The notes below the pieces were generated by a model. That model saw only the letters and a list, made by a program, of their open reading frames with translations. It was not told the DNA's origin and did no database searches. Of a stretch of DNA of 64,000 bases, positions 16,381 through 25,400 are shown piece by piece. Source of the DNA: Pseudomonas sp. TCU-HL1 (GTDB lineage: Bacteria; Pseudomonadota; Gammaproteobacteria; Pseudomonadales; Pseudomonadaceae); the NCBI RefSeq assembly GCF_001708505.1, contig NZ_CP015992.1:4836001-4900000 (forward strand), written 5' to 3'. Within the stretch, counting starts at the first letter, position 1. Each line of letters starts with the position of its first letter. The translations under genes and the position numbers were made by a program.

Positions 16381-17596
16381 CGTGTCTCGGCTTGAGCCAT
16401 TGCGCCAGGCTGCCGCCAAACAACGCCTGCTGTTCTTCCTGAAGCAGCTCCAGCGCCTTGCGCAACGGCGGGTACCACTCCTCGTCCAGATGCTCGGGCA
16501 ACTGGCCAGGACGCGGCAGCGGCCAGGGCATGTGGCTTAGCAACTGATAAAGACTGTAGCCGCCGAGATCCCGACAGAGGACCCAGGAACCACCACTGGC
16601 GCGGCAGACCAGGTGCTGGCTCTCCAGCAGTTCCAGCATTTCCAGCCACTCGTCCTCCGGCAGATGCCAGCCCGCTCGCTGCACGTCCAGGTGACGCACC
16701 GGCATGCCGCGCATCTGGCGATCATGGAAGACCCGCAAGATACCCAGCATTACTAGCAGCCGCGGTAACGCACGGCGGCGCCAGTGCCAGGGCGTGGAGA
16801 GGTTACACACCAGTTCGGCGCCGAACAGCACGATCACCCACGACAGGTAAATCCACAGCAGGAACAGCGGCACTGTGGCAAACGCACCGTAGATCAGCTG
16901 ATAACCGGGAAAGAAGCTGACGTAGAGGCCAAACAAGGCCTTCGCCGCCTCGAACAGCAAGGCCGTGAAAACACCCCCTGCCAGCGCATGGCGCATCGGC
17001 ACCCGGGCATTGGGCACCGCTGCGTAGATCAGGGTGAAGGCCGCGACACTCGACAACAGCGGCATGAATCCCAGCAGTGTCTTGACGCCAATCAGCGCAT
17101 CCGGACCTGAGATCAGCGACAGCGAGGTGACGTAGGTACTGACGGCGAACCCCGCTCCCAGCAACAAGGGGCCCAGGCTGAGGATCGCCCAGTAGAGCAG
17201 GAAACTCGACACGCCGCGCCGCGGCTGGCGCACACGCCAGATGGTGTTGAAAGCCTTCTCGATGGTCACCAGCATCATGAAGGCGGTCACCACCAGCAAT
17301 CCGACGCCGACCCAGGTCAGATGCCGGGCCTGCACCGTGAAGCCACGCAGATACTCCTGCAGGGTTTCACCGGTGGAGGGTACGAAGTTATGGAAGATGA
17401 AACGCTGGATCTGCTCGCCCGTGCCCTGGAAGGCCGGAATGGCCGAGAGCATGGTGAAGGTCACGGTCATCATCGGGACCACGGCGAACAGGCTGGTATA
17501 GGTCAGCGCCGCGGCGCTGTTGGTGCCGCGATCGGCAATGAACCGCTGCAGCAGAAAGCGCCAGAATTCAACGACGTCGGTGAGGCGTTGGCGCAT
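16376..17596 (-). CDS. yihY: YihY/virulence-factor BrkB family inner-membrane protein
   Basis: This is a 406-aa inner-membrane protein of the YihY/BrkB (UPF0761) family, long mis-annotated as ribonuclease BN. About six membrane segments occupy residues 30-280 (SLFAVVPMMTVTFTML, VGVGLLVVTAFMMLV, FLLYWAILSLGPLLLGAGF, GVFTALLFEAAKALFG, LFLLWIYLSWVIVLFGAEL). The C-terminal 120 residues are cytosolic and resemble a winged-helix-like domain. The ATG at 17596 has GGAGATGG upstream; a farther start at 17644 is less likely. The transported substrate, if any, is unknown. Confidence 0.9.
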   Translation of the reverse strand: MRQRLTDVVEFWRFLLQRFIADRGTNSAAALTYTSLFAVVPMMTVTFTMLSAIPAFQGTGEQIQRFIFHNFVPSTGETLQEYLRGFTVQARHLTWVGVGLLVVTAFMMLVTIEKAFNTIWRVRQPRRGVSSFLLYWAILSLGPLLLGAGFAVSTYVTSLSLISGPDALIGVKTLLGFMPLLSSVAAFTLIYAAVPNARVPMRHALAGGVFTALLFEAAKALFGLYVSFFPGYQLIYGAFATVPLFLLWIYLSWVIVLFGAELVCNLSTPWHWRRRALPRLLVMLGILRVFHDRQMRGMPVRHLDVQRAGWHLPEDEWLEMLELLESQHLVCRASGGSWVLCRDLGGYSLYQLLSHMPWPLPRPGQLPEHLDEEWYPPLRKALELLQEEQQALFGGSLAQWLKPRHD

Positions 17597-17720
17597 TCCA
17601 TCTCCTTGATTCAGATCGGTCCGGCCCGACTCAGCAGACCGCAAGCACAGCGCACGGTTCAGGACGGCGGTGCGACGCGGTTAGAATAGCCGCCTCGACC
17701 AAGCCCATGCGACCCCCGAC

Positions 17721-18074
17721 ATGACTGAACTGACCCTCTACCACAACCCGCGTTGCTCCAAGTCCCGCAGCGCCTTGGAACTGCTGGAAGCCCGCGGCCT
17801 GGCCCCTACCATCGTGCGCTACCTGGAAACCCCGCCCAGTGCTGCCGAGTTGCGCGACCTGCTGGCCAAGCTGGGCCTGTCGGGCCGCCAGCTGCTGCGC
17901 AGCGGTGAGGATGAATACAAGGCGCTGAACCTGGACGACACCAGCCTCTCCGAAGCGCAGCTGATCAACGCCATGGTCACCCATCCCAAACTGATCGAAC
18001 GGCCCATCCTGATCGTAGGTGACAAAGCGGTGGTCGGTCGCCCGCCGGAAAAGATTCTGGAGATCCTTCCTTGA
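17721..18074 (+). CDS. arsC: ArsC-family (glutaredoxin-type) reductase
   Basis: This is a 117-aa thioredoxin-fold protein of the ArsC/Spx family. NPRCSKSRSALELL at residues 9-22 holds the single redox Cys (position 12) in the CxKSR context of glutaredoxin-linked arsenate reductases. The later Arg residues used to bind arsenate are placed as in the family (RPILIVGDKAVVGRPPE). It is not in an ars operon, so a general or alternative reductase role is as likely as arsenic resistance. Its stop codon overlaps the TTG start of wrbA, indicating tight translational coupling. Confidence 0.9.
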   Translation: MTELTLYHNPRCSKSRSALELLEARGLAPTIVRYLETPPSAAELRDLLAKLGLSGRQLLRSGEDEYKALNLDDTSLSEAQLINAMVTHPKLIERPILIVGDKAVVGRPPEKILEILP

Positions 18075-18676
18075 GCGCGCCCTACATCCTGGTCCTTTAC
18101 TACAGCCGCCACGGCGCCACCGCCGAAATGGCCCGGCAGATCGCGCGCGGCATCGAGCTGACCGGTCTGGAAGCACGTCTGCGCACCGTACCGGCGGTTT
18201 CCACCGAGTGCGAAGCGGTCGCGCCGGACATTCCCGCAGACGGTGCCCTCTACGCCACCCTGGATGACCTGCGCCACTGCGCCGGCCTCGTCCTGGGCAG
18301 CCCCACCCGTTTCGGCAACATGGCGGCGCCCTTGAAGTACTTCCTCGATGGCACCAGCAGCCTCTGGCTGACCGGCGAACTGGTCGGCAAGCCCGCAGCG
18401 GTATTCACCTCGACCGCCAGCCTGCACGGCGGCCAGGAGACGACCTTGCTGTCCATGCTGCTGCCGCTGATGCACCACGGCATGCTGGCCACCGGCCTGC
18501 CCTACAGCGAATCGGCACTACTGGAGACCCGTGGCGGCGGCACCCCCTATGGCGCCAGCCACCATGCGGGTGCCGATGGCAAACGCCCGCTGGATGAACA
18601 CGAAATCACCCTGTGCCGCGCCCTGGGCCAACGCCTGGCGCAGATCGCCCAACGCCTGGAGGCTCCGCGTGGCTAA
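18071..18676 (+). CDS. wrbA: NAD(P)H:quinone oxidoreductase WrbA
   Basis: This is a 201-aa flavodoxin-fold quinone reductase. The FMN phosphate loop is YYSRHGATAEMARQIARG near the N-terminus, GSPTRFGNMAAPLKYFLDGT binds the flavin ring, and FTSTASLHGGQETTLLSML is the typical WrbA segment. It reduces quinones by two electrons and limits oxidative stress. The start is a TTG at 18071 whose last bases form the stop codon of the arsC-like gene (TTGA), so expression is coupled. The next gene (DUF2069) begins inside its last codons. Confidence 0.92.
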   Translation: MSAPYILVLYYSRHGATAEMARQIARGIELTGLEARLRTVPAVSTECEAVAPDIPADGALYATLDDLRHCAGLVLGSPTRFGNMAAPLKYFLDGTSSLWLTGELVGKPAAVFTSTASLHGGQETTLLSMLLPLMHHGMLATGLPYSESALLETRGGGTPYGASHHAGADGKRPLDEHEITLCRALGQRLAQIAQRLEAPRG

Positions 18677-19076
18677 GAAACCCAAGAAACTCCCGGAGCT
18701 GGCCTGGCTGACCCCACGGATGACCGCCAGCCGTGCAATCAGCCTGGTCAGCTTCATCGCCCTGGCCGTGCTGCTGGCCGTGAACACCCTGTTCTTCGCC
18801 GACCTGCACGGTGCGCGGACCTGGGTAGTCCTGGCCATCCAGCTGGTGCCCCTGGCCCTGCTCGCCCCCGGCATGATCCTCGGCAATGCCCGCGCCCACG
18901 CCTGGGCCTGCTTCGTGGTGAACATCTACTTCATCCAAGGCGTACTCGCTGCCATCGACCCCTCGCGCAGCCTGTTCGGCTGGCTGGAGGCTGGTCTCGG
19001 CGTGGTGCTGTTCTGTGCAGCCCTGCTCTATACCCGCTGGCGCTTCCAGTACAACCGCAAGCTTGCCGGGGAGTGA
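18669..19076 (+). CDS. DUF2069 inner-membrane protein
   Basis: This 135-aa protein has about four membrane segments (ISLVSFIALAVLLAVNTLFF, WVVLAIQLVPLALLAPGMIL, AWACFVVNIYFIQGVLAAI, LEAGLGVVLFCAALLY), a basic N-terminus and the family pattern GNARAHAWACFVVNIYFIQGVLAA. The function is unknown. The GTG start at 18669 overlaps the end of wrbA by 8 bp, so arsC-like, wrbA and this gene form one overlapping operon that ends at the terminator at 19092. Confidence 0.85.
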   Translation: MAKKPKKLPELAWLTPRMTASRAISLVSFIALAVLLAVNTLFFADLHGARTWVVLAIQLVPLALLAPGMILGNARAHAWACFVVNIYFIQGVLAAIDPSRSLFGWLEAGLGVVLFCAALLYTRWRFQYNRKLAGE

Positions 19077-19091
19077 TTCCCGGCCAGTAAC

Positions 19092-19123
19092 AAAAAAGCC
19101 CGGATCTCGATTCGGGCTTTTTT
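19092..19123. terminator. Strong bidirectional terminator after the wrbA operon
   Basis: AAAAAAGCCCG and CGGGCTTTTTT form a stem with a run of T at each 3' end, so it can stop transcription from both the DUF2069 gene and the convergent hda gene. Confidence 0.92.
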
Positions 19124-19146
19124 GTTTGGCGTGCAGGAAGTCCTGG

Positions 19147-19851
19147 CTACCAGCCGAAGATTTCCTTGAGGAACGGGATGGTCAGCTTACGCTGGGCCTG
19201 GAGCGACGCCTGGTCGAGGATGTCCAGCAAGTCGAACAAGAGGTTCATGCTGCGCGGGCCACGCGTGAGGATGAAACGCCCGACTTCGTCGGTCAGGTGC
19301 AGGCCGCGGCGCGAGGCGCGCAGCTGCAAGGCCCGCAGCTTGTCTTCGTCGGACAGCGCATGCAGCTGGAAAACCAGCGCCAGGGTCAGGCGCGACTTCA
19401 GATCCGGCAGCTTGATACCCAACTCGCGCGGTGACTTGTTGGCCGACAGCAGCAATTTGCGCCCGGCATCGCGCAGGCGGTTGAACAGGTGGAACAGCCC
19501 TTCTTCCCATTCGGGACGGCCGGCCAGGGCATGAAGGTCGTCAAGGCAGACCAGTTCGCACTGTTCGAGGTTGTCGAAGACTTCCGGGCCGTAATGCACC
19601 AGCTCGTCCATCGGCAGGTAGATCGCCTGTTCGTCGTGCTGCTCGAAGCGCAGGCAAGCCGCCTGCAGCAAATGACTGCGTCCGGAACCTTCTCCGCCCC
19701 AGAGGTAGATCAGGCTTTCAGTCCAGCCGGCGTCGGGCTCGCACAGGCGCTCGACATAGCCGAGGGCCGCAGCGTTGGCGCCTGGATAGAAGTTGGCGAA
19801 GGTGGCGTCATCACGCAGACGCACACTCAGGGGGAGCTGGATCGGTGTCAT
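19147..19851 (-). CDS. hda: DnaA-related regulator Hda
   Basis: This is a 234-aa AAA+ protein related to DnaA domain III. Hda bound to the sliding clamp stimulates ATP hydrolysis by DnaA and so prevents re-initiation. The N-terminus MTPIQLPLSVRLRDDATF includes the short clamp-binding segment QLPLSV. Walker A is GGEGSGRSHLLQA, Walker B is ELVCLDDLHALAG, and the sensor/lid region follows. It overlaps the start of the perM gene by 4 bp (ATGA), so it is the last gene of a four-gene minus-strand operon. Confidence 0.95.
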   Translation of the reverse strand: MTPIQLPLSVRLRDDATFANFYPGANAAALGYVERLCEPDAGWTESLIYLWGGEGSGRSHLLQAACLRFEQHDEQAIYLPMDELVHYGPEVFDNLEQCELVCLDDLHALAGRPEWEEGLFHLFNRLRDAGRKLLLSANKSPRELGIKLPDLKSRLTLALVFQLHALSDEDKLRALQLRASRRGLHLTDEVGRFILTRGPRSMNLLFDLLDILDQASLQAQRKLTIPFLKEIFGW

Positions 19852-20942
19852 GCCGTACTGGGAGGGTCGTCTGGACCGCTACTCGACTGTCCGTAAAGGT
19901 CGGAAAGTTTATAGAAATCATGCGCATGGCGCAGCAAAACCATGATGATCGCCGCCACAGGCAGGGCTAGGAGCACGCCGGTGAAGCCAAACAGCTGGCC
20001 GCCGGCAAGTATCGCAAAGATCACGGCGACCGGGTGAAGTCCTATGCGATCGCCCACCAGCAACGGCGTCAGCAGCATGCCTTCGAGCAATTGCCCCACG
20101 GTGAAGACGGTTATGACGCCGATCAGCGGATAGAGTTCGAAACCGCCAAACTGGAAGAGCGCCGCAACCAGCGCGGCCCCGAAACCCACGACGAAGCCCA
20201 TGTAGGGCACGATGCTGGCCAGACCCGCCAGCAAACCGATCAACAGCCCGAGGTCCAGCCCCACCAGCATCAGACCGACAGCGTAGATCAGGCCCAGCGC
20301 CAGCATCACCAGCAACTGTCCGCGCACGAACGCGCCCAGTACCTCATGGCACTCGCCCACCAGCCCGACCACGAAGAACTCGCGACTGCGCGGCAACAAG
20401 CCGCGAAGCTTGGCCACCATCAGGTCCCAGTCACGCAGCAGATAGAAGCCCACCACGGGAATCAGCAGCAGATTGCCCAGCCAGCCCAGCAGGGCCAGCC
20501 CCGAGGCCGTAACGCTGGCCAGCAGGGTTCCGGCGATATCGGTGGTTTGGCCAAGATGGCCACTGATCACAGCCTTGAGCTTGTCGAAGCGCCAGAACTC
20601 ACCCGGCAAGCCGAGCCGCGCCTGGACCCAGGGCAGCGCGCTTTGCTGCAACCAGTCGATCATCTGCGGCGCCACCTCGTAGAGGCGGAAGAGTTGGCGA
20701 CCGAGCATTGGCAGCAGCACCAGCAGCAGCGCCAGCAGGATCAGGCCGAACAACCCGAATACCAGTACCACGCCCCAGGTCCGTGACAAGCCCAGGCGCT
20801 CCAGCCGGTCCACCAGCGGGTCGCCCAGGTAGGCCAGCAACATGCCCACCAGGAAGGGCGAGAGTACCGGGTGCAGCTGATAGAGCAGCCATCCCAGCAG
20901 CAGGAAGCCACCCAGCCAAAGCCAGCGGCGTGAATCGGTCAT
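19848..20942 (-). CDS. perM: AI-2E family transporter (PerM-like permease)
   Basis: This is a 364-aa membrane protein of the AI-2 exporter/PerM family with about eight membrane spans, including WLWLGGFLLLGWLLYQLHPVL-type helices at the N-terminus and the conserved LIPVVGFYLLRDWD and ASIVPYMGFVVGFGAAL segments. The substrate is unknown; family members export AI-2 or act as cation antiporters. It sits 1 bp after the phosphatidyltransferase gene and overlaps hda, an arrangement shared by many gammaproteobacteria. Confidence 0.9.
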   Translation of the reverse strand: MTDSRRWLWLGGFLLLGWLLYQLHPVLSPFLVGMLLAYLGDPLVDRLERLGLSRTWGVVLVFGLFGLILLALLLVLLPMLGRQLFRLYEVAPQMIDWLQQSALPWVQARLGLPGEFWRFDKLKAVISGHLGQTTDIAGTLLASVTASGLALLGWLGNLLLIPVVGFYLLRDWDLMVAKLRGLLPRSREFFVVGLVGECHEVLGAFVRGQLLVMLALGLIYAVGLMLVGLDLGLLIGLLAGLASIVPYMGFVVGFGAALVAALFQFGGFELYPLIGVITVFTVGQLLEGMLLTPLLVGDRIGLHPVAVIFAILAGGQLFGFTGVLLALPVAAIIMVLLRHAHDFYKLSDLYGQSSSGPDDPPSTA

Positions 20943-20943
20943 A

Positions 20944-21492
20944 TCAGGCCCTCATCCTTGCGTAACGAAATTTCCGTCCCCAGATCCAGATGTACTGGGC
21001 GCCACTGCACAGCGTCACCAGCAGCACCAGCCAGGTCAGCGGCCAACGCAACGGCAGGATTGCCGGCGCCAGGCTCAGCTCCACCAGCAGAAACAGCACC
21101 AGGACCATCTGCAACAACGTACTCAGCTTGCCCAATCGGCTCGGCGCGAACTCGGCGGCCCCGACCAGCAGGCGGAACAACAGTGCCCCTACCAGGATCA
21201 GCAGATCCCGCAGGAGAACCGCCAGCGTCAGCCAGAACGGCAGCACCTGGAGAAGGGTCAGACAGATGAAACTGGTCACCAGCAGGAGTTTGTCGGCCAG
21301 AGGGTCGATGAACGAACCCAAGCGGCTGGTCCAGCCGAAGCGTCGGGCGAGGAAGCCGTCCAGGGCATCGGAACCGCCCGCCACGGCAAACAGCAGCAGT
21401 GCCTCAGTGTAGCGATCAGACAGCAGCAGCCCGGCAATGGGTAGAACCAGTGCCAGGCGCAGCAACGTCAACAGATTGGGCAACTGGTGCAT
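20944..21492 (-). CDS. CDP-alcohol phosphatidyltransferase family protein
   Basis: This is a 182-aa integral membrane enzyme of phospholipid synthesis. The full CDP-alcohol motif DG-xx-AR-(8x)-G-xxx-D-xxx-D is visible in DALDGFLARRFGWTSRLGSFIDPLADK. The length and the start MHQLPNLLTLLRLALVLPIAGLL are PgsA-like, so it may transfer glycerol-3-phosphate to CDP-diacylglycerol. It is probably a second PgsA-type protein, because the housekeeping pgsA of Pseudomonas is usually next to uvrC. It is in an operon with DUF2066, perM and hda. Confidence 0.88.
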   Translation of the reverse strand: MHQLPNLLTLLRLALVLPIAGLLLSDRYTEALLLFAVAGGSDALDGFLARRFGWTSRLGSFIDPLADKLLLVTSFICLTLLQVLPFWLTLAVLLRDLLILVGALLFRLLVGAAEFAPSRLGKLSTLLQMVLVLFLLVELSLAPAILPLRWPLTWLVLLVTLCSGAQYIWIWGRKFRYARMRA

Positions 21493-21530
21493 GACATCCC
21501 CGTCACGGGTAGGCCAGCAGTGTACGCCCG

Positions 21531-22559
21531 CTACCAGTGGAAACGCAGCAGGTTGTTGCGCGGCACCACCTGGGGCGCTGGCGCGGCTTGCGGGTCACTC
21601 GAGGCCGCTGGAGCTTCCGGAGCGGCCTCCTGCAACCCTGCCAGGGCCAACTGGGCACGCAGTTGCTCGGGGCTGGCGTTCACCCGGTACTCCAGGCGAT
21701 CGCCATCGACCTTGATCAGGCGCGCCCCGAACGGCTCCAGCAGGCGCGACAGCTCGGCGTAACGCGCCAGATCGGCCCCCTGCACTTCCAGTTGGAGATC
21801 CTGCCCAGCACCGAGCGCGACCACAAATCGCGGCGCGAGGCGTTGGCTCACAGCCGCCATCACGGCATCGGCCAGCGCGGCGCTGTCGGCCCCTTCGGCG
21901 GCGCCCTGCTCACGGCTGTCACCCAGCCACAGGCGCCACTGCGCCTGCCATTTGCCGTCTGCTTCACTGGCATCTACCGCCAGCAGGGCATCCGCGTCGT
22001 ATCGCTCGGAAGCCTGGGTCAGCGCGCCGGGCTGGGCGGAAGTGAGTTGCTCGGGCGTCGCCAGCAATTGTTCATCGAGGTCGGCCAGCGGCAGACGCAA
22101 CGGCAGGCCGCGGTTCTCGGCAGCGTGGCGCAGCGGTGCGGCCGCTTCCTGGCCATCGCCCACCAGGCTGTTGCTCTGGCTGGAGCGATTCAGCCACCAG
22201 GCCAGGATGGCCGGACGGTTGGCGCTCCATAGCGGAATGCCGGCCTGGCGCAGGGTACGCTCCGTGGTAACCGGGTCGAAGTCCACCACCAGCTCCTGGC
22301 CTTCATAGCCGTACTGGCTGATGAGCTGCTGCGGGTCTTTGCGCACCGCTTCCAGGGCCGGACTCTGGGCCGCCTTGGGGTCGCCCGACAGGCGCAGCAC
22401 CAGGGTCTCCAACGCTCGCACCAAGGCCTGGTTGCGCTCCTCCGGCTGCTGCGACGCGACAGTTTCGCGAACCTGGTAGAGGTTGTTGACCGTTTCCGCG
22501 TGGGCCGACAGGCCGAGCAGCGTGAAACAGAGCAGGAAAGCGTGAGCGATCAGGCGCAT
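21531..22559 (-). CDS. DUF2066 exported protein
   Basis: This 342-aa exported protein has a clear Sec signal peptide (MRLIAHAFLLCFTLLGLSAHA, cleaved near residue 21). The mature region begins ETVNNLYQVRETVASQQPEERNQALVRALETLVLRLSGD, the DUF2066 signature. The C-terminus is Ala/Pro-rich and ends NNLLRFHW. The function is unknown. The ATG at 22559 is favoured because an upstream start at 22601 would precede the signal peptide with charged residues. It is the first gene of the minus-strand operon leading to hda and is divergent from purM. Confidence 0.85.
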   Translation of the reverse strand: MRLIAHAFLLCFTLLGLSAHAETVNNLYQVRETVASQQPEERNQALVRALETLVLRLSGDPKAAQSPALEAVRKDPQQLISQYGYEGQELVVDFDPVTTERTLRQAGIPLWSANRPAILAWWLNRSSQSNSLVGDGQEAAAPLRHAAENRGLPLRLPLADLDEQLLATPEQLTSAQPGALTQASERYDADALLAVDASEADGKWQAQWRLWLGDSREQGAAEGADSAALADAVMAAVSQRLAPRFVVALGAGQDLQLEVQGADLARYAELSRLLEPFGARLIKVDGDRLEYRVNASPEQLRAQLALAGLQEAAPEAPAASSDPQAAPAPQVVPRNNLLRFHW

Positions 22560-22789
22560 GGCGGATTCTCTGTGGACGAACAGGTGCAGCATAGGCCGCA
22601 ATAGAAGGGCTATACCTTAATCAGCCGTCTGCCCAGGGGCAACGCGGACGTTTTTCACTCGCTTTATCCCCGGCGCCGACCGCTGCCGATGGCCGCTACC
22701 GGGCAAGCCTGATAAAATCGCGCGCCTTCGCAAACCGGCAGCCAGACTTGCCGGTCGATCCTCGAATTTCCCCCTATAGGCCTGGATTT

Positions 22790-23848
22790 ATGAGCAAGCA
22801 ACCCTCCCTGAGCTACAAGGACGCCGGTGTAGACATCGACGCAGGTGAAGCCCTGGTCGAACGCATCAAAGGCGTGGCCAAGCGCACCGCGCGCCCGGAA
22901 GTGATGGGCGGCCTGGGTGGCTTCGGCGCCCTCTGCGAGATCCCGGCCGGCTACAAGCAGCCGGTACTGGTTTCCGGTACCGACGGCGTCGGCACCAAGC
23001 TGCGCCTGGCGCTGAACCTGAACAAGCACGACAGCATCGGCCAGGACCTGGTCGCCATGTGCGTGAACGACCTGGTCGTCTGTGGCGCCGAGCCGCTGTT
23101 CTTCCTCGACTACTACGCCACAGGCAAGCTCAACGTTGACGTGGCGGCCACCGTGGTCACCGGCATCGGTGCAGGTTGCGAACTGGCCGGCTGCTCCCTG
23201 GTGGGTGGCGAAACCGCCGAAATGCCCGGCATGTATGAAGGCGAAGACTACGACCTGGCCGGCTTCTGCGTCGGCGTGGTGGAAAAAGCCGAAATCATCG
23301 ACGGCTCCAAGGTCCGCACCGGCGACACCCTGATCGCCCTGCCCTCCTCCGGCCCGCACTCCAATGGCTACTCGCTGATCCGCAAGATCATCGAAGTCAG
23401 TGGCGCCGACATCGAGCAGGTCCAGCTCGACGACAAGCCCCTGACCGACCTGCTGATGGCCCCGACCCGTATCTACGTCAAGCCGCTGCTGCAGCTGATC
23501 AAGGAAACCGGCGCCGTGAAGGCCATGGCCCACATCACCGGTGGCGGCCTGCTGGACAACATTCCGCGCGTCCTGCCGGACAATGCCCAAGCCGTGATCG
23601 ACGTGGCCAGCTGGCAGCGTCCCGCGGTCTTCGACTGGCTGCAGGAACAAGGCAACGTCGACGAAACCGAGATGCACCGCGTCCTGAACTGCGGCGTAGG
23701 CATGGTCATCTGCGTGGCTCCCGAGCAAGCCGAAGCGGCCCTCAAGGTACTGCGCGCCGCTGGCGAACAACCCTGGGTCATCGGTGAAATCGCCGCTGCC
23801 GCCGAAGGCGCCCAGCGCGTTGTGCTGAACAACCTGAAAAGCCACTGA
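22790..23848 (+). CDS. purM: Phosphoribosylformylglycinamidine cyclo-ligase
   Basis: PurM makes aminoimidazole ribonucleotide, the fifth step of de novo purine synthesis. At 352 aa it is the normal length. Family features include SYKDAGVDIDAGEALVERIK at the N-terminus, PVLVSGTDGVGTKLRLAL and GQDLVAMCVNDLVVCGAEPLF (ATP and metal binding), and AHITGGGLLDNIPRVLP. Its stop codon overlaps the purN start (TGATG), so the two purine enzymes are translationally coupled. Confidence 0.97.
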   Translation: MSKQPSLSYKDAGVDIDAGEALVERIKGVAKRTARPEVMGGLGGFGALCEIPAGYKQPVLVSGTDGVGTKLRLALNLNKHDSIGQDLVAMCVNDLVVCGAEPLFFLDYYATGKLNVDVAATVVTGIGAGCELAGCSLVGGETAEMPGMYEGEDYDLAGFCVGVVEKAEIIDGSKVRTGDTLIALPSSGPHSNGYSLIRKIIEVSGADIEQVQLDDKPLTDLLMAPTRIYVKPLLQLIKETGAVKAMAHITGGGLLDNIPRVLPDNAQAVIDVASWQRPAVFDWLQEQGNVDETEMHRVLNCGVGMVICVAPEQAEAALKVLRAAGEQPWVIGEIAAAAEGAQRVVLNNLKSH

Positions 23849-24498
23849 TGGTCGCACGCTGTGATGTGGTGGTGCTGATCTCCGGCTCCGGCAGTAACCT
23901 GCAGGCGCTGATCGACAGCGTCACCGGTGACGATCATCCGGCCCGCATCCGCGCGGTGATTTCCAACCGCGCCGATGCCTTCGGCCTGGAGCGCGCGAAG
24001 CAAGCCGGTATCGATACCCAGGTACTCGACCACAAGGCCTACGCCGACCGCGAAGCGTTCGATGCCGCCCTGATCGAAACCATCGATGCCTATTCACCAC
24101 GACTGGTCGTGCTGGCCGGCTTCATGCGCATCCTCACCCCTGGTTTCGTACGCCATTACCAGGGGCGCCTGCTGAACATTCATCCCTCGCTGTTGCCCAA
24201 GCACAAGGGTTTGCATACCCACCAGCGCGCACTGGAAGCCGGCGATTCGGAACACGGCTGCAGCGTGCATTTCGTCACCGAGGAACTCGATGGCGGCCCT
24301 CTGGTAGTGCAGGCCCTGATCCCGGTAGAGTCGGATGACTCGCCGGAAAGCCTGGCCCAGCGGGTTCACGTGCAGGAACACCGCATCTATCCGCTGGCCA
24401 TGCGCTGGTTTGCCGAAGGTAGACTGCGCCTGGGCCCGAACGGCGCCGAACTGGATGGACAAGCGTTGCCCTCGTGCGGGCAACAACTGCGTAACTAG
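23848..24498 (+). CDS. purN: Phosphoribosylglycinamide formyltransferase
   Basis: PurN transfers a formyl group from 10-formyl-THF to GAR in step three of purine synthesis. It is 216 aa. VVLISGSGSNLQALID is the phosphate-binding loop. Catalytic Asn and His lie in LLNIHPSLLPKHKGLHTHQRAL, and the Asp in the segment SVHFVTEELDGGPLVVQA. It overlaps purM by one base and is followed 11 bp later by the DUF3108 gene. Confidence 0.97.
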   Translation: MVARCDVVVLISGSGSNLQALIDSVTGDDHPARIRAVISNRADAFGLERAKQAGIDTQVLDHKAYADREAFDAALIETIDAYSPRLVVLAGFMRILTPGFVRHYQGRLLNIHPSLLPKHKGLHTHQRALEAGDSEHGCSVHFVTEELDGGPLVVQALIPVESDDSPESLAQRVHVQEHRIYPLAMRWFAEGRLRLGPNGAELDGQALPSCGQQLRN

Positions 24499-24509
24499 GA
24501 GATTCGCCA

Positions 24510-25226
24510 ATGCGTCGTGCCTTGCTGTTGCTCCTCGCCTTCTTCACCCTGCCCACCGTGGCGGCCGAGCTGAAACCCTTCGAAGCCAGCTATACCGCCG
24601 ACTGGAAACAGCTGCCCATCAGCGGCACGGCCGGTCGCAGCCTGAAGCAGCTCGACAATGGCCGCTGGGAACTGGACTTCGAAGCCGCCATGCTGGTCGC
24701 CAGCCTGAGCGAAGTGAGCACCTTCCGCGTCGAAAGCAACGCCTTCCTGCCCCTGACCTACCGCTTCAGCCGCAGCGGCCTGGGTAAGAGCAAGCAGGTG
24801 GAATTCGACTTCGACTGGGCCCAGAAACAAATCATCGGTACCGACCGCGGCAACCAGGTGCGCCTGCCCCTGAACCGTGGCCTGCAAGACAAATCCACCT
24901 ATCAGCTGGTGCTCCAGCATGACGTCGCCGACGGCAAGAAGAGCATGAGCTACCAGGTGATCGACGGCGACGAGATCGAAACCTACGACTTCCGCGTACT
25001 GGGCGAGGAGCGCGTGCGGACCAAGGCCGGCCTGGTGGATGCCATCAAGGTCGAGCGCGTGCGCGATCCGACCCAGAGCAGCCGCAAGACCGTGCTCTGG
25101 TTCGCCAAGGACTGGGATTACCTGCTGGTCCGCCTGCACCAGGTGGAAAAGGACGGCAAGGAATACCAGATCATGCTCAAGGAGGGCACGGTGAACGGCA
25201 AGGCGGTCCAGGGCCTGCCGGAGTAA
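24510..25226 (+). CDS. DUF3108 exported protein
   Basis: This 238-aa protein has a Sec signal peptide (MRRALLLLLAFFTLPTVAA, cleaved near residue 19) and a mature domain rich in beta strands. The start LKPFEASYTADWKQLPISGTAGRSL matches the DUF3108 family, periplasmic proteins of unknown function. It is in the purMN transcription unit, 11 bp after purN, and ends at a terminator. Confidence 0.87.
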   Translation: MRRALLLLLAFFTLPTVAAELKPFEASYTADWKQLPISGTAGRSLKQLDNGRWELDFEAAMLVASLSEVSTFRVESNAFLPLTYRFSRSGLGKSKQVEFDFDWAQKQIIGTDRGNQVRLPLNRGLQDKSTYQLVLQHDVADGKKSMSYQVIDGDEIETYDFRVLGEERVRTKAGLVDAIKVERVRDPTQSSRKTVLWFAKDWDYLLVRLHQVEKDGKEYQIMLKEGTVNGKAVQGLPE

Positions 25227-25242
25227 CACCGGCCTCACACGG

Positions 25243-25268
25243 AAAACCGGGCCCAGTGCCCGGTTTTT
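25243..25268 (+). terminator. Rho-independent terminator after the purM-purN-DUF3108 unit
   Basis: AAAACCGGGC and GCCCGGTTTT form a 10-bp stem with a short loop, followed by further T residues, 16 bp after the stop codon. Confidence 0.88.
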
Positions 25269-25400
25269 TGTGCCCGCTGAAAAGCTCGCCGTACCTTGGT
25301 CGGGCCCCGGATGGACGAAACGGGCTGATACTTGAAGGACAGTCAGGGCGCGCTGCCAGCGCCTATGCTGTTCACCCGGCACGCCGCAGAGGAAAACGCC

